Positions 15,997 through 25,230 are shown, numbered from the stretch's first letter. The stretch: DNA of 64,000 bases from Chryseobacterium luquanense (GCF_026460945.1 NZ_JAOVZV010000018.1:90358-154357), one strand, 5' to 3'. The notes: generated from the letters alone by a model not told the origin. Numbers and translations are program-made.

Positions 15997-18492
15997 ATGG
16001 AAAAATTAAAAAACTATATCCACGGCGAATGGGTGGAAGGCACCGGAAACGGAATTCCTTTGTACAACGCTGTGACGGGAGAGCAGGTTGCCATTTCAGA
16101 TACAGAAGGACTGAATTTTGAACAGGCTCTCGATTTCGGAAGAACAGTCGGCTATAAAAATCTTTCATCCATGACATTTTACGATCGTGGGGAAATGTTG
16201 AAAAAAGTAGCACTGTGTCTTTTGGAAAGAAAGAAAAAATATTACGATTTATCCTATAAAACCGGTGCAACTCACGCAGATTCATGGGTTGATATTGAAG
16301 GTGGTTTTGGAACATTTTTCACGTATTCAGGATTGGCAAAAAGAATGCTTCCGAATACACCGTTTTGGGTAGATGGGGAAACTCAGAAAATTTCTGCTAA
16401 CGGAACTTTTCTCGGAACTCATATATTGACACCGAGTGAAGGAGTTTCTGTACAAATCAATGCATACAATTTTCCTGTTTGGGGAATGTTGGAAAAACTG
16501 TCGACCTCTTTATTGGCTGGTGTTCCAAGCATTGTGAAGCCTTCGCCTTACGGTTCTTATTTAACGAACGCTGTTTTTCAGGATATGATTGAAAGTGGCG
16601 TTCTTCCGGAAGGTGCGCTGCAACTGGTTTGCGGTGAGCCGGGAAATATTCTGGATTATGTTCAGGATGGCGATTCCGTATTGTTCACAGGTTCTGCTGC
16701 GACGGGTAGAAAATTAAAATCTTTACCATCCGTTTCAGGAAATTCCGTTCGTTTCAACATGGAAGCCGATTCTCTGAACTGTTCAATCCTTGGATTGGAT
16801 GCAAAACCGGGAACGCCGGAATTTGATTTGTTCATCAAAGAAGTTCGTACCGAAATGACGACTAAAGCCGGACAGAAATGTACAGCAATCAGAAGAATTT
16901 TGGTTCCTGAAAACTTAATTGGTGATGTCCAAAATGCTCTGTCAAAAGCTTTAGACCAGACAAAAATCGGAAACCCGCTAAGCAGAGAAACAAGAATGGG
17001 TTCTTTGGTTGGCAAACAGCAGTATGACGAGGTTTTAAGAAAAGTAGACATTCTAAAAACTGAAAACGAACTGATTTATGACGGAAAGCATGAGTTGGTA
17101 GATGCAGATTATGACAATGGCGCATTTATGTCTCCGAAACTGTTCTTGAATGACTCTCCGTTTACCAAAAATATCTCTCACGATGTCGAAGCTTTCGGTC
17201 CGGTTTCTACGCTGATGCCTTACAAAGATGCGGATGAAGCGGCTGCTTTGGCTAAAAGAGGAAAAGGAAGTTTGGTAGGTTCAATCGTTTCTTACGATGA
17301 AAAATTTGTAGCCGAAACGTCATGGAAAATGGCTTCTCAGCACGGAAGAATTTTCGTATTAAACAGAGACAATGCAAAAGAGAGTACAGGTCACGGATCT
17401 CCGCTTCCGACTTTGATGCACGGTGGTCCGGGAAGAGCTGGTGGTGGCGAGGAAATGGGCGGACTGAACGGTCTTCATTTCTTCCTTCAAAAAACGGCCA
17501 TTCAGGGTTCACCGGATATTTTGACGGCGATTACAAAAGTGTATCAGCAAGGCGCTGAGAAAAAATATTCAGACAAACATCCTTTCCAAAAGTACTTTGA
17601 GGAAGTTGAGGTTGGGGATTCTCTGGAAACAGCAGGAAGAACGGTTACGGATGCAGATATTGTGAACTTCTCCAATGTTTCGTGGGATCATTTCTACGCA
17701 CATACAGATGCGACAAGTTTATCAGGAACGATTTTCGATAAAACCGTTGCCCACGGATATTTTATCCTTTCTGCAGCCGCCGGATTGTTTGTTTCAGGTA
17801 AAAAAGGTCCTGTTATCGCCAATTACGGATTGGAAAACTGTTCGTTCTTCAAACCGGTTTATGCAGGAGATACGATTACCGTTTATTTAACGGCAAAAGA
17901 AAAAATCAACCGAGGTGTGAAAGGAAGAAATATTCCTTCAGGCGTTGTAAAATGGTTGGTTGAAGTAGTAAACCAAAGAAATGAGGTGGTTTGTGTAGCG
18001 ACAATTTTAACGTTGGTGGCAAAACATTCTCCATTTATCGATTTTAAAGTTCAGAATATTCAGAAAAAACTAAATGCACTGACCGAAAAAACGCAACCTA
18101 TTTTTGGAGATTTCACCCCGCAATTGATGGTTGAACATTTGGAAGAAGTTCTAAGAAACGGTTTTGGTGATTTGAAGCCACAGGATTTTGATGGAATTCC
18201 GGAAGAAAAATTAGAAAAACTTCAGGATTGGCTGTACACAGATAAAAAGATCCGTCCGGGAGCGCAATATCCTTTATGGAAAGAAGGCGAAGTTCCTCAG
18301 AATAAACATAAAAATCTGGATGCCGCTAAAACGCAGTTAATAGAAACGCTAAAAGAGTTTACGGTCTATTTCAAGGAAAATCCTTTTGCAGAACATTATA
18401 ATCCACGATTCGGGCATTTAAATAAAGAGATGATGGAGCTTTTCCAGAGAAAGCACTTTACACATCATTTTGAGCAGTTTGGATTGATTTAA
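15997..18492 (+). CDS. paaZ: Bifunctional oxepin-CoA hydrolase/aldehyde dehydrogenase with extra C-terminal domain
   Basis: An 831-residue protein. Residues 1-520 are an aldehyde dehydrogenase whose catalytic Glu256 and Cys295 fall at the same numbers as in E. coli PaaZ. A MaoC-type hydratase follows at about 530-680 (Asp564 and His569 in VSWDHFYAHTD). PaaZ opens the oxepin ring and oxidises the semialdehyde. About 140 further residues (690-831) are not present in the roughly 681-residue E. coli enzyme. They resemble DUF1569/DinB-like domains, with FGDFTPQLMVEHLEE and the closing FGHLNKEMMELFQRKHFTHHFEQFGL pattern. It ends the paa cluster and is followed by a terminator. Confidence 0.95.
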   Translation: MEKLKNYIHGEWVEGTGNGIPLYNAVTGEQVAISDTEGLNFEQALDFGRTVGYKNLSSMTFYDRGEMLKKVALCLLERKKKYYDLSYKTGATHADSWVDIEGGFGTFFTYSGLAKRMLPNTPFWVDGETQKISANGTFLGTHILTPSEGVSVQINAYNFPVWGMLEKLSTSLLAGVPSIVKPSPYGSYLTNAVFQDMIESGVLPEGALQLVCGEPGNILDYVQDGDSVLFTGSAATGRKLKSLPSVSGNSVRFNMEADSLNCSILGLDAKPGTPEFDLFIKEVRTEMTTKAGQKCTAIRRILVPENLIGDVQNALSKALDQTKIGNPLSRETRMGSLVGKQQYDEVLRKVDILKTENELIYDGKHELVDADYDNGAFMSPKLFLNDSPFTKNISHDVEAFGPVSTLMPYKDADEAAALAKRGKGSLVGSIVSYDEKFVAETSWKMASQHGRIFVLNRDNAKESTGHGSPLPTLMHGGPGRAGGGEEMGGLNGLHFFLQKTAIQGSPDILTAITKVYQQGAEKKYSDKHPFQKYFEEVEVGDSLETAGRTVTDADIVNFSNVSWDHFYAHTDATSLSGTIFDKTVAHGYFILSAAAGLFVSGKKGPVIANYGLENCSFFKPVYAGDTITVYLTAKEKINRGVKGRNIPSGVVKWLVEVVNQRNEVVCVATILTLVAKHSPFIDFKVQNIQKKLNALTEKTQPIFGDFTPQLMVEHLEEVLRNGFGDLKPQDFDGIPEEKLEKLQDWLYTDKKIRPGAQYPLWKEGEVPQNKHKNLDAAKTQLIETLKEFTVYFKENPFAEHYNPRFGHLNKEMMELFQRKHFTHHFEQFGLI

Positions 18493-18516
18493 ATTAATAA
18501 AAGTATACCAATTGAG

Positions 18517-18548
18517 CAGTGTAACAATTTTGTTGCACTGTTTTTTTT
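18517..18548 (+). terminator. Terminator of the paa cluster
   Basis: Arms CAGTGTAACAA (18517-18527) and TTGTTGCACTG (18530-18540), one G-U pair, are followed by eight T. Confidence 0.8.
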
Positions 18549-18636
18549 ATAATCTTTTGTTAAACTGCTTTTTGTATTTCACCTTATGATTTTTATTCCT
18601 TATTTTCAAACTTAAAATCAATTCAAAATATTTATC

Positions 18637-19371
18637 ATGGAAAAAAATTGGCAGCAGAAATACGAAGAGGTAAAAGATATTCTTATTTGTCCAACAGATT
18701 TAGAATCTTATTTTACTTCTGAAGAAATTGCTGGAGAGAAAATGGAAGTCATGGAAATAGGAGACGTTTCTCTTCCTTCAGGAAAAGTGGTGGTAAGAGA
18801 TCCGTTGGTTTCTCTGAACGCCAATCAATCTCCTTATTTTGTTCAGGCTCCGAAAGGGAATTTTCCTGTTACAATTGCTGTTGTGAAATCCGAAGATTGG
18901 GGCGACCGATATGCCGTTGTAAAAGTTGAATTTACCAAAGAAAAACCTATTATTTACAGAGAAGCTTTAGTAGGAATCGAGGAGTTGGAAGACGTAACTG
19001 AAGATGATTTTTTTGGTTTCGGAGTAGATGCAGGTTTGGGTTGTATCACTGATTCAGAAGTTCTTCCTTTCGTAGATAAATTTGTGGATGAAACTGATGT
19101 TGATAATCTTTACGATGATTATTTTGCTGAACTTTTTGCACAAAGCTATAAAGACAATCCAAACAACCAGAGAGATGCAGGAGATTGGATCAATTGGAAA
19201 GTACCAAACACGACTTATCAGATTCCGATGTTTGCAAGTGGTTTTGGGGATGGGGAATATCCTGTATATTTTGGATATGATGCTAATGAAAATATTTGTG
19301 GGCTATATATTCAGTTTATTGATATTGAATTGGCTCTAAGTGAAGAAGGTGACGAAGAAGATGTAGAATAA
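18637..19371 (+). CDS. DUF4241 domain-containing protein
   Basis: A 244-residue cytoplasmic-looking protein without signal or membrane segments. Recognisable family segments are PSGKVVVRDPLVSL, YAVVKVEFTKEKPIIYREALVG, FGVDAGLGCITDSEV and FASGFGDGEYPVYFGYD near the C-terminus. The function of DUF4241 proteins is not known; they often occur in toxin-immunity or cell-contact contexts, but nothing of the kind is adjacent. Acidic tail (EEGDEEDVE). It is three bases ahead of the next gene, so probably co-transcribed with it. Confidence 0.8.
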   Translation: MEKNWQQKYEEVKDILICPTDLESYFTSEEIAGEKMEVMEIGDVSLPSGKVVVRDPLVSLNANQSPYFVQAPKGNFPVTIAVVKSEDWGDRYAVVKVEFTKEKPIIYREALVGIEELEDVTEDDFFGFGVDAGLGCITDSEVLPFVDKFVDETDVDNLYDDYFAELFAQSYKDNPNNQRDAGDWINWKVPNTTYQIPMFASGFGDGEYPVYFGYDANENICGLYIQFIDIELALSEEGDEEDVE

Positions 19372-19374
19372 TAT

Positions 19375-20064
19375 ATGAATAAAACTTTCGCTGATCAAGT
19401 TGTCGCATTCAATCAAAATTTAAAATATGATGGAAATCTTCCTAGTGATTTTCAGGTTTTAAATCCATATTTAGACAATCCTGAAACGATGATTGTCATG
19501 GAAAAGTTTTATCATAAATATTATAATGATTCAAATCAGCGCAAATTTTTGATTGGAATTAATCCAAGCCGTCACGGAGCAGGTGTTACAGGAGTTCCGT
19601 TTACCGATACAAAACGTATGGAAAGCGTTTGCGGAATTAAAATGCAATTTGCTTACACGCACGAAATTTCTTCGGTTTTCGTATATGATATGATTGAATC
19701 TTATGGTGGTGTAAAAGAATTCTACAAAGATATTTACATCAATTCACCTTTTCCTTTGGCAATTGTAAGAAAATCTAAAGGAAGCTGGATTAATGCAAAT
19801 TATTACGATGACAAAGAGCTTTTCAAAGATGTAAAAGATTTTATGATTGATTCTCTGAAGAAACACATCAGCTTAAATCTCAATACTTCGGAAGTTTTTA
19901 TTTTAGGCAAAAAGAATGCGGAATTTATTTCAAAATTAAATCAGGAAGCCAATCTTTTTGATAAAATGACCGTTTTGGAGCATCCGAGATATATTCAGCA
20001 ATATAAATCCAAAGAAAAAGATTTGTATATTGATAAGTATATTTTAGCACTAAAAAATAATTGA
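19375..20064 (+). CDS. SMUG2-like uracil-DNA glycosylase family protein (DUF4918)
   Basis: A 229-residue protein matching the DUF4918/SMUG2 family. FLIGINPSRHGAGVTGVPFTDTKRM (about residues 60-84) is the active-site region of this branch of the uracil-DNA glycosylase superfamily. The second motif, VLEHPRYIQQYK, near the C-terminus carries the histidine. It probably removes damaged bases in DNA repair. The start is three bases after the DUF4241 stop. The precise base specificity is not deducible. Confidence 0.85.
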   Translation: MNKTFADQVVAFNQNLKYDGNLPSDFQVLNPYLDNPETMIVMEKFYHKYYNDSNQRKFLIGINPSRHGAGVTGVPFTDTKRMESVCGIKMQFAYTHEISSVFVYDMIESYGGVKEFYKDIYINSPFPLAIVRKSKGSWINANYYDDKELFKDVKDFMIDSLKKHISLNLNTSEVFILGKKNAEFISKLNQEANLFDKMTVLEHPRYIQQYKSKEKDLYIDKYILALKNN

Positions 20065-20085
20065 TTCACCGATAAAATTTTATTT

Positions 20086-20850
20086 ATGCCTTGGAATCCC
20101 GAAATCTACAACCAGTTTAAAAACATCCGTTATCAACCGTTTTTTGATTTAATTGAAAATATTTCTTCTGATGGTTTAAAAAAAGCAATCGACATCGGCT
20201 GTGGAACGGGCGAACAAACTCATATTTTATCAGAAAAATTTACAGATGCCATTTTTTTAGGAATCGATTCTTCCGCAGAGATGCTTGAAAAATCTACTGG
20301 TTTTGAAAATGAAAGACTAAGTTTTAAGCAAAAAACAATTGAAGAGTTGTATGATTTAGAGGAAAAATGGGATTTGATATTCAGTAACGCTGCTTTACAA
20401 TGGTCAGATAATCATGAGGAATTATTCCCAAAACTGCTTTCATTGCTAAATGAAAACGGACAGTTTGCTGTACAAATGCCGGTTCAGTCTGAGAATATCC
20501 TTAATCAGATTTTATTTCAGATGGCTTCGGAAGAACCTTACCAAACTCAGCTTCAAAGTTGGAACAGAGTTTCTCCGGTTTTAAGTTTGGATGAGTATGC
20601 AAAAATGATGTTTGATGGTGGTTTGAAAGATTTAAATATCTCCATGAAAGTTTATCCGATTATTGCCGATGATGCTGAAAAACTATTTCAGTTTATTTCT
20701 GGTTCGGCTTTGATTCCATATTTGGAAATATTAGATCAAGATAATCAGGAGAAATTTATCTCTGAATATAAAAAACGTATTGTCGAAAAATTTGGAAAGT
20801 TTCCTGCTATTTACGCTTTCAAAAGGATTTTAATATACGGAAGGAAATAG
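20086..20850 (+). CDS. SAM-dependent methyltransferase, Tam-like
   Basis: A 254-residue class I methyltransferase. The SAM-binding motif AIDIGCGTGEQT is at residues 34-45, and the acidic second-strand residue is in FLGIDSSAEML. The ALQWSDNHEELFPKLLSLLNENGQFAVQMPVQ block is typical of trans-aconitate 2-methyltransferase. The assignment to that substrate is by resemblance only. A terminator hairpin follows. Confidence 0.82.
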   Translation: MPWNPEIYNQFKNIRYQPFFDLIENISSDGLKKAIDIGCGTGEQTHILSEKFTDAIFLGIDSSAEMLEKSTGFENERLSFKQKTIEELYDLEEKWDLIFSNAALQWSDNHEELFPKLLSLLNENGQFAVQMPVQSENILNQILFQMASEEPYQTQLQSWNRVSPVLSLDEYAKMMFDGGLKDLNISMKVYPIIADDAEKLFQFISGSALIPYLEILDQDNQEKFISEYKKRIVEKFGKFPAIYAFKRILIYGRK

Positions 20851-20871
20851 TTTAAACTTTCTTAAAAAAAT

Positions 20872-20898
20872 AAATTCCCCTTTGTTGGGGAATTTTCA
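20872..20898 (+). terminator. Terminator after the Tam-like gene
   Basis: Arms AAATTCCCC (20872-20880) and GGGGAATTT (20887-20895) with loop TTTGTT; a short T-run follows. Confidence 0.75.
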
Positions 20899-21083
20899 TT
20901 TATGTCTAGAATCGTTTTTTGAAAACATTTAGTATTTAATAAAAGTTCTCATGGGAATTAGCTTGAATACTTCTATTACAAAATAACAGATTTCCGGTAG
21001 AAGGCAATAGAGTATAAATACCTATTTTTAAAATCAGTATTTATAAGGATTGAGATTTTAATATAGAAATATTGTGCATTAAA

Positions 21084-21114
21084 TTTTTTAACCGAACAAT
21101 TGTTAGTATTTTTG
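21084..21114 (+). promoter_or_regulatory. Promoter of the enoyl-CoA hydratase gene with paa-like palindrome
   Basis: TATTTTTG at 21107-21114 fits the -7 pattern TAnnTTTG, with TTTT 19 bases upstream as a weak -33. Between them lies CGAACAATTGTTAG (21093-21106). It is 12/14 identical to the palindrome before paaK, with a perfect 10-base core AACAATTGTT. Confidence 0.6.
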
Positions 21115-21137
21115 TTTAAATCAATATCAGACAACTA

Positions 21138-21902
21138 ATGAGCGATTTCGTAACATCAGAAATTAAAAACAATATTGCCGAAATAACTTTCGGAACTGCA
21201 AAAAGCAATGCTCTACCGGGAGCAATTCTTGAAAAATTGGCTCAAACTATTCTTGAAGAAGGAGCAAAAAGCGAAGTAAAAGCAATTCTTGTAAAAAGTG
21301 AAGGTGAAAAAGCTTTCTGTGCAGGAGCAAGTTTTGATGAACTTTTAGCTATTGAAGAATTGGAAGCATCTACAAAATTTTTCGGAGGTTTTGCTAAAGT
21401 TTTAAATGCAATGAGAAATTGCGGTAAAATTGTTGTCGTAAGAGTTCAGGGAAAAACAACCGGTGGTGGAGTAGGATTGGCTTGTGGAGCAGATTATTGT
21501 TTTGCAACTAAAGATTCTGCTTTGGCTTTAACGGAAATTAATTTAGGAATCGGTCCGTTTGTAATTGGTCCATATGTTGAAAGAAAAATTGGGAAATCTC
21601 AGTTTTCGGCAATGGCAATTGATGCAGATTTCAGGTCTGCAGAATGGGCAGAACAGCACAATATTTATCATTCGGTTTCTGATACAGTTGCAGAAATGGA
21701 TTCTAAACTGGAGAAATTTATGACCACTCTTTCCTCAAGAAGTGAAGATGCTTTAGCTTTAATTAAAAAAGTTTCTTGGGAAGGAACTGAGTATTTCAAC
21801 GAATTAATGCCAGCAAGAATTCACATGAGTGCAAGTTTGATTTTGGAAGATTCTGCAAAGAAAAATATAGAAGCAATTAAAGAAAGATTAAGAGCTAAAT
21901 AA
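21138..21902 (+). CDS. Enoyl-CoA hydratase/isomerase family protein, possible PaaF
   Basis: A 254-residue crotonase-family protein. The oxyanion-hole segments are AFCAGASFDELLAIEE and GKTTGGGVGLACGADYCFATKDSALALTEINLGIGP. The main paa cluster lacks a second hydratase for 2,3-dehydroadipyl-CoA, and this gene shares an operator-like palindrome with paaK. It is therefore a plausible PaaF working outside the cluster. Methylglutaconyl-CoA hydratase of leucine breakdown is the main alternative. It is a single-gene unit ending in a strong terminator. Confidence 0.75.
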   Translation: MSDFVTSEIKNNIAEITFGTAKSNALPGAILEKLAQTILEEGAKSEVKAILVKSEGEKAFCAGASFDELLAIEELEASTKFFGGFAKVLNAMRNCGKIVVVRVQGKTTGGGVGLACGADYCFATKDSALALTEINLGIGPFVIGPYVERKIGKSQFSAMAIDADFRSAEWAEQHNIYHSVSDTVAEMDSKLEKFMTTLSSRSEDALALIKKVSWEGTEYFNELMPARIHMSASLILEDSAKKNIEAIKERLRAK

Positions 21903-21935
21903 GCTAACTCAATCTAATTTATCGGAAAAAACATG

Positions 21936-21967
21936 AAAACACCCTTTTTAAAAAGGGTGTTTTTCCT
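21936..21967 (+). terminator. Terminator after the enoyl-CoA hydratase gene
   Basis: A near-perfect palindrome with arms around ACACCC/GGGTGT and flanking A and T runs (21936-21963), ending in TTTTCC. Confidence 0.85.
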
Positions 21968-22029
21968 TTAAAATGTGGCTTTCTGCAAATGTAATTTTGT
22001 AATCAAATAATTTATAAAACCTAAACATT

Positions 22030-22767
22030 ATGAAAGCAAGATTTTTTTTAGCACTATTTTCTGTTGCAACTTTAGCTTTAAGCTGTAGTAACAATGACGA
22101 TGATGAACAAATTGCACCCCAACCTGAAGCATTTACTTTTAGCGCTGTGACGGGGATGAGTACAGGGACTACTTCTGTTGCAGGAACTGCTGTACCTGCA
22201 GGATATACATGGAGTGAAGTAAAAGCGCCTCAAAGTACTTGGGGGCTTAACGGAACGATTACTGACCGTATGCTTGCAGACGATTTTCAGGTTCCTGCGG
22301 GTGAAAAATGGAATATACAGAACTTCTATTTCTATGCCTATCAAACAGGTTTTTCAGGAGCTACATTTCCGGTAAGTGAATTTTATTTTGAAATATATTC
22401 TTCTGATCCTTCAATTGCAGGAGCTGTGAAAGTGTACGGTGATATAACCACAAATCGATACGCCTCGTCTGAGGAAACAAAATGGTACAGAATATTACAA
22501 GGACAAGCGGATAATACGACCAGAAAAATTTATAAAATGAAAATAAATGCACCGGATCTTAATTTGTCTTCAGGTACTTATTGGATAAAATGGGGATCAA
22601 AAACTTCTACAGGAACTCATTTCTATCCTCAGTTTCCTCATGATGCAACCAAAATAAATAATGCACAGCAATTTGTAGTTTCAAACTCAACATGGGTAAA
22701 TTTGGATGATGGCGGACAAAGAGTAAGTATGCCATTTGAAATTTCGGGAACCAAACTTCCAAACTAA
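22030..22767 (+). CDS. Putative lipoprotein
   Basis: A 245-residue protein with a lipoprotein signal peptide (LALSC, Cys19), followed by SNNDDDEQ, an acidic stretch like the surface-export signals of flavobacterial lipoproteins. The rest is beta-rich with many aromatic and Gly/Thr residues (for example YWIKWGSKTSTGTHFYPQFP) and shows no family that I recognise. It is probably anchored in the outer membrane. A TAATTTTG (21992-21999) upstream may be its -7 box. It has its own terminator. Confidence 0.7.
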   Translation: MKARFFLALFSVATLALSCSNNDDDEQIAPQPEAFTFSAVTGMSTGTTSVAGTAVPAGYTWSEVKAPQSTWGLNGTITDRMLADDFQVPAGEKWNIQNFYFYAYQTGFSGATFPVSEFYFEIYSSDPSIAGAVKVYGDITTNRYASSEETKWYRILQGQADNTTRKIYKMKINAPDLNLSSGTYWIKWGSKTSTGTHFYPQFPHDATKINNAQQFVVSNSTWVNLDDGGQRVSMPFEISGTKLPN

Positions 22768-22801
22768 AGAAAATTATAAAAAATTTAAATAACCAAATCA
22801 C

Positions 22802-22836
22802 AAAAAACCATTCTGAATTCAGAATGGTTTTTTTTT
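22802..22836 (+). terminator. Terminator after the lipoprotein gene
   Basis: Palindrome AACCATTCTGAATTCAGAATGGTT with A-run before and T-run after (22802-22836). The A-run also gives a T-run on the minus strand, so it may serve the convergent GNAT gene. Confidence 0.8.
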
Positions 22837-22882
22837 ATAGGATTGTTTTCAAAAAATTAGATTTAATCAACTGTTCAACTGT

Positions 22883-23425
22883 TCAACTGTTTTTATATTC
22901 TGATTTTAGCAAAGAGTATAAAACTGAATCTTCAAAAACTCCATCAACCAAATAATGTCCACGAACAATACCTTCTTTTGTAAAACCAAAGTAATCCAAT
23001 AGTTTTTTTGAAGGCGTATTATTTTCGTCAATTAATGCTTCAATTCTGTTCAGATCCAATTCCTGAAAACCATACTCAATCACTTTTTGAAGAGCTTCTT
23101 TCATAAATCCTTTATTTTTAAACTCATCAGAATTTAAAGCATAACCCACTTCTGCACGATGATGTTGCGGATTCCAAGAGTGAAAACCACAATTTCCGAT
23201 GATGGTGTTGCTTTCTTTTTCTACAATCTGAAAATTCAGCATCTTTTGATTATAAGATTCATAACCTTTTTGATAAATTTTTTTCTGACGGACAAACTCC
23301 TCATCAGTAACACCTAATATTTTCTTGATTTCGTCATCGTTACTCAACTCAAAAATTTTGTTCATTATTTGTGAATCAAGTTTTTTTATTAATAAACGTT
23401 CTGTTTGTATCGTTTCAAATGTCAT
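22883..23425 (-). CDS. GNAT-family N-acetyltransferase (RimJ/RimL-like)
   Basis: A 180-residue protein with the N-terminal TERLLIKKLD start of this family. The central acetyl-CoA region includes GNCGFHSWNPQHHRAEVGYAL and GFMKEALQKVIEYGFQELDLNRIEALIDENNTPSKKLLDYFGFTKEG. The likely role is acetylation of an amino group on a ribosomal protein or small molecule; the substrate is unknown. It is a single gene, convergent with the lipoprotein. Confidence 0.85.
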   Translation of the reverse strand: MTFETIQTERLLIKKLDSQIMNKIFELSNDDEIKKILGVTDEEFVRQKKIYQKGYESYNQKMLNFQIVEKESNTIIGNCGFHSWNPQHHRAEVGYALNSDEFKNKGFMKEALQKVIEYGFQELDLNRIEALIDENNTPSKKLLDYFGFTKEGIVRGHYLVDGVFEDSVLYSLLKSEYKNS

Positions 23426-23537
23426 TTTCTTTCTTTTAAATAATTATTTTCTTTCTGATTATGCAAATTTAGCAGATATAAAACAGTAAAATAAAATCTG
23501 CTTAATCCGAAATATCTGCGTGAGATTCATTAGGATT

Positions 23538-25139
23538 CTAACTTTTCAATAAATTAATTGAAACCGTTGCCAATTCAGAATTCGGGAATTTTCTGAATAG
23601 ATCTTTGTCGGTTTTTAAACCTGCCTCAAGACAGATTTTCTTGAAAACGTCAACTTCTAAAATATATTGATCAGAAAAACCGTGTGTTGCTTCATAAGCT
23701 GTTGCCGGAGTTTTTCCTAAATTTTTAGCAGTAAGATTTGAATCTAAAGCATGAAGTTCTATAATTAAAAGTCCATTTTTTCGAATGTATGGTAACCAAA
23801 GCTCAAGATGTTCTTTTAAACTTTCTTCTACAAGATTATTTTGAAGTCTTCTCCCACGATAAGCAAATGCTCCCGTTGAAGTACTTATTCTTTCGGAATG
23901 ATTGTTTTCAGGTGCTTTCCAAACTCGGTTGTGATCAAGAAAAGTTCTGATATTTAATAAATCTGAGAGATCAATCTCATAGTTTTCTTTTAAATCTTCC
24001 GCCAATTGTTTAGGATTTCCAATATCTCCCCAAATTACTTTAGCCCAAATATCATTGTTGATGAGATTCGCTCGTGTTACTTTCAAGGCAGCTTGGTTAT
24101 AATCTGCACCGACCAAAAAAAGTGGATGTTCTTCTAACATTTTCCCACGAAGCGTATGTCTTTCGATGGTTTCAAAAATGTGTTGGATGAAAGCACCGTT
24201 TCCGCATCCCATATCAAGAACTCCTTTCGGCTGTAAATGAATTGGCTGATTAAAAATCTCAATAATAAAATCATTGGCAACCTTGAAATAGTTTGCATGA
24301 GAACCACCACTTCCCCAAACATTCATCGCACGATCAACATGGATTTCGTCTTCGCCTTCCGCAATTTCTCTGATTTTTGAAGCATTTCCAAATAAAAGAT
24401 CTTCCATTTTATTCAGCAATGGAAGATAAGAAACGGTAACGCCATACGAAGCTGCTCTTTTGGCAAAATAAATTCCAGTTTCGGTAAATTTATAATTGTC
24501 ATTCGATTTTTTAAACCAACCCAAATAAGTCATAAAATCTAAGATTACTTCGAAATTCTCTGAATTTTTATGAAATTCTGCTGCCTGAAAAGACGTTTCC
24601 ATAAAATATTTGTGAAACATCCCGGTCATTCCTAGATATACAATAATTGGTCCTATGATACAGCCTTCGATGTGTTTTAAAATCTGTATCTGAACATCTT
24701 TTTCTTCGTCATAATCAGAAAACTGAATTCCAAAATTATTTTTAACGGAATCACTAAGTTGCTTAAATTCTTTGATATAGGAAACTTCGTTGATTTGATT
24801 CTTGATATTGGTAGAAAGCTTCAAAAACGGAACGACCTTAAGATAGAGCAGACTGTATTTCTGAAGAAATTGTGTTTTGTCATTCACTGAAACAGTAATA
24901 ATATCATTTTCATTATCTACTTCATAATTTAAGAAATCCTGCGATCCTAATGCACGAATTGCCACATTGAGATAACCTTCATTGGCTTTAGAATTTTCTG
25001 AAAGTTCATTTAAATATATTTTCTCTCTTTGTATGATGAATGAAATAATTTCATTTTTCACCAGAGAAGTGACAATTGGCGCAGTGACAACGCCATCCAA
25101 ATGTCTGAAAATTTCTGCACGTAGGATCTCTTTATCCAT
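23538..25139 (-). CDS. Large SAM-dependent methyltransferase (AprA-related type)
   Basis: A 533-residue protein. The first half looks like winged-helix-type dimerisation/recognition modules (EIFRHLDGVVTAPIVTSLVKNEIISF near the start, and a similar EGCIIGPIIVYLGMTGMFHKYF later). The second half contains the SAM motif GVLDMGCGNGAFIQH (about residues 300-314), FLVGADYNQAAL, and then IRTFLDHNRVW and STGAFAYRGRRLQNNLVEESLKEHLELWLPYIRKNGLLIIELHA. The combination recalls AprA-related methyltransferases known from polyketide loading modules, here free-standing. That comparison is from memory. No biosynthetic genes are adjacent. Confidence 0.65.
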   Translation of the reverse strand: MDKEILRAEIFRHLDGVVTAPIVTSLVKNEIISFIIQREKIYLNELSENSKANEGYLNVAIRALGSQDFLNYEVDNENDIITVSVNDKTQFLQKYSLLYLKVVPFLKLSTNIKNQINEVSYIKEFKQLSDSVKNNFGIQFSDYDEEKDVQIQILKHIEGCIIGPIIVYLGMTGMFHKYFMETSFQAAEFHKNSENFEVILDFMTYLGWFKKSNDNYKFTETGIYFAKRAASYGVTVSYLPLLNKMEDLLFGNASKIREIAEGEDEIHVDRAMNVWGSGGSHANYFKVANDFIIEIFNQPIHLQPKGVLDMGCGNGAFIQHIFETIERHTLRGKMLEEHPLFLVGADYNQAALKVTRANLINNDIWAKVIWGDIGNPKQLAEDLKENYEIDLSDLLNIRTFLDHNRVWKAPENNHSERISTSTGAFAYRGRRLQNNLVEESLKEHLELWLPYIRKNGLLIIELHALDSNLTAKNLGKTPATAYEATHGFSDQYILEVDVFKKICLEAGLKTDKDLFRKFPNSELATVSINLLKS

Positions 25140-25190
25140 AAATATGTTTTTTCTAAAGTTAACAATTTGAACAAATATTTTGAAAAAAGT

Positions 25191-25230
25191 TTTGATATTT
25201 AAAAATTAAACATAACTTTGTAATTCAAAG
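25191..25230 (+). promoter_or_regulatory. Promoter with ACTTTG-N5-CAAAG operator (copy 1)
   Basis: TTTG (25191-25194), an 18-base spacer and TAACTTTG (25213-25220). The -7 box is also the left arm of an inverted repeat, CTTTG-TAATT-CAAAG (25216-25230). The same arrangement occurs at 26742-26760. Confidence 0.65.
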
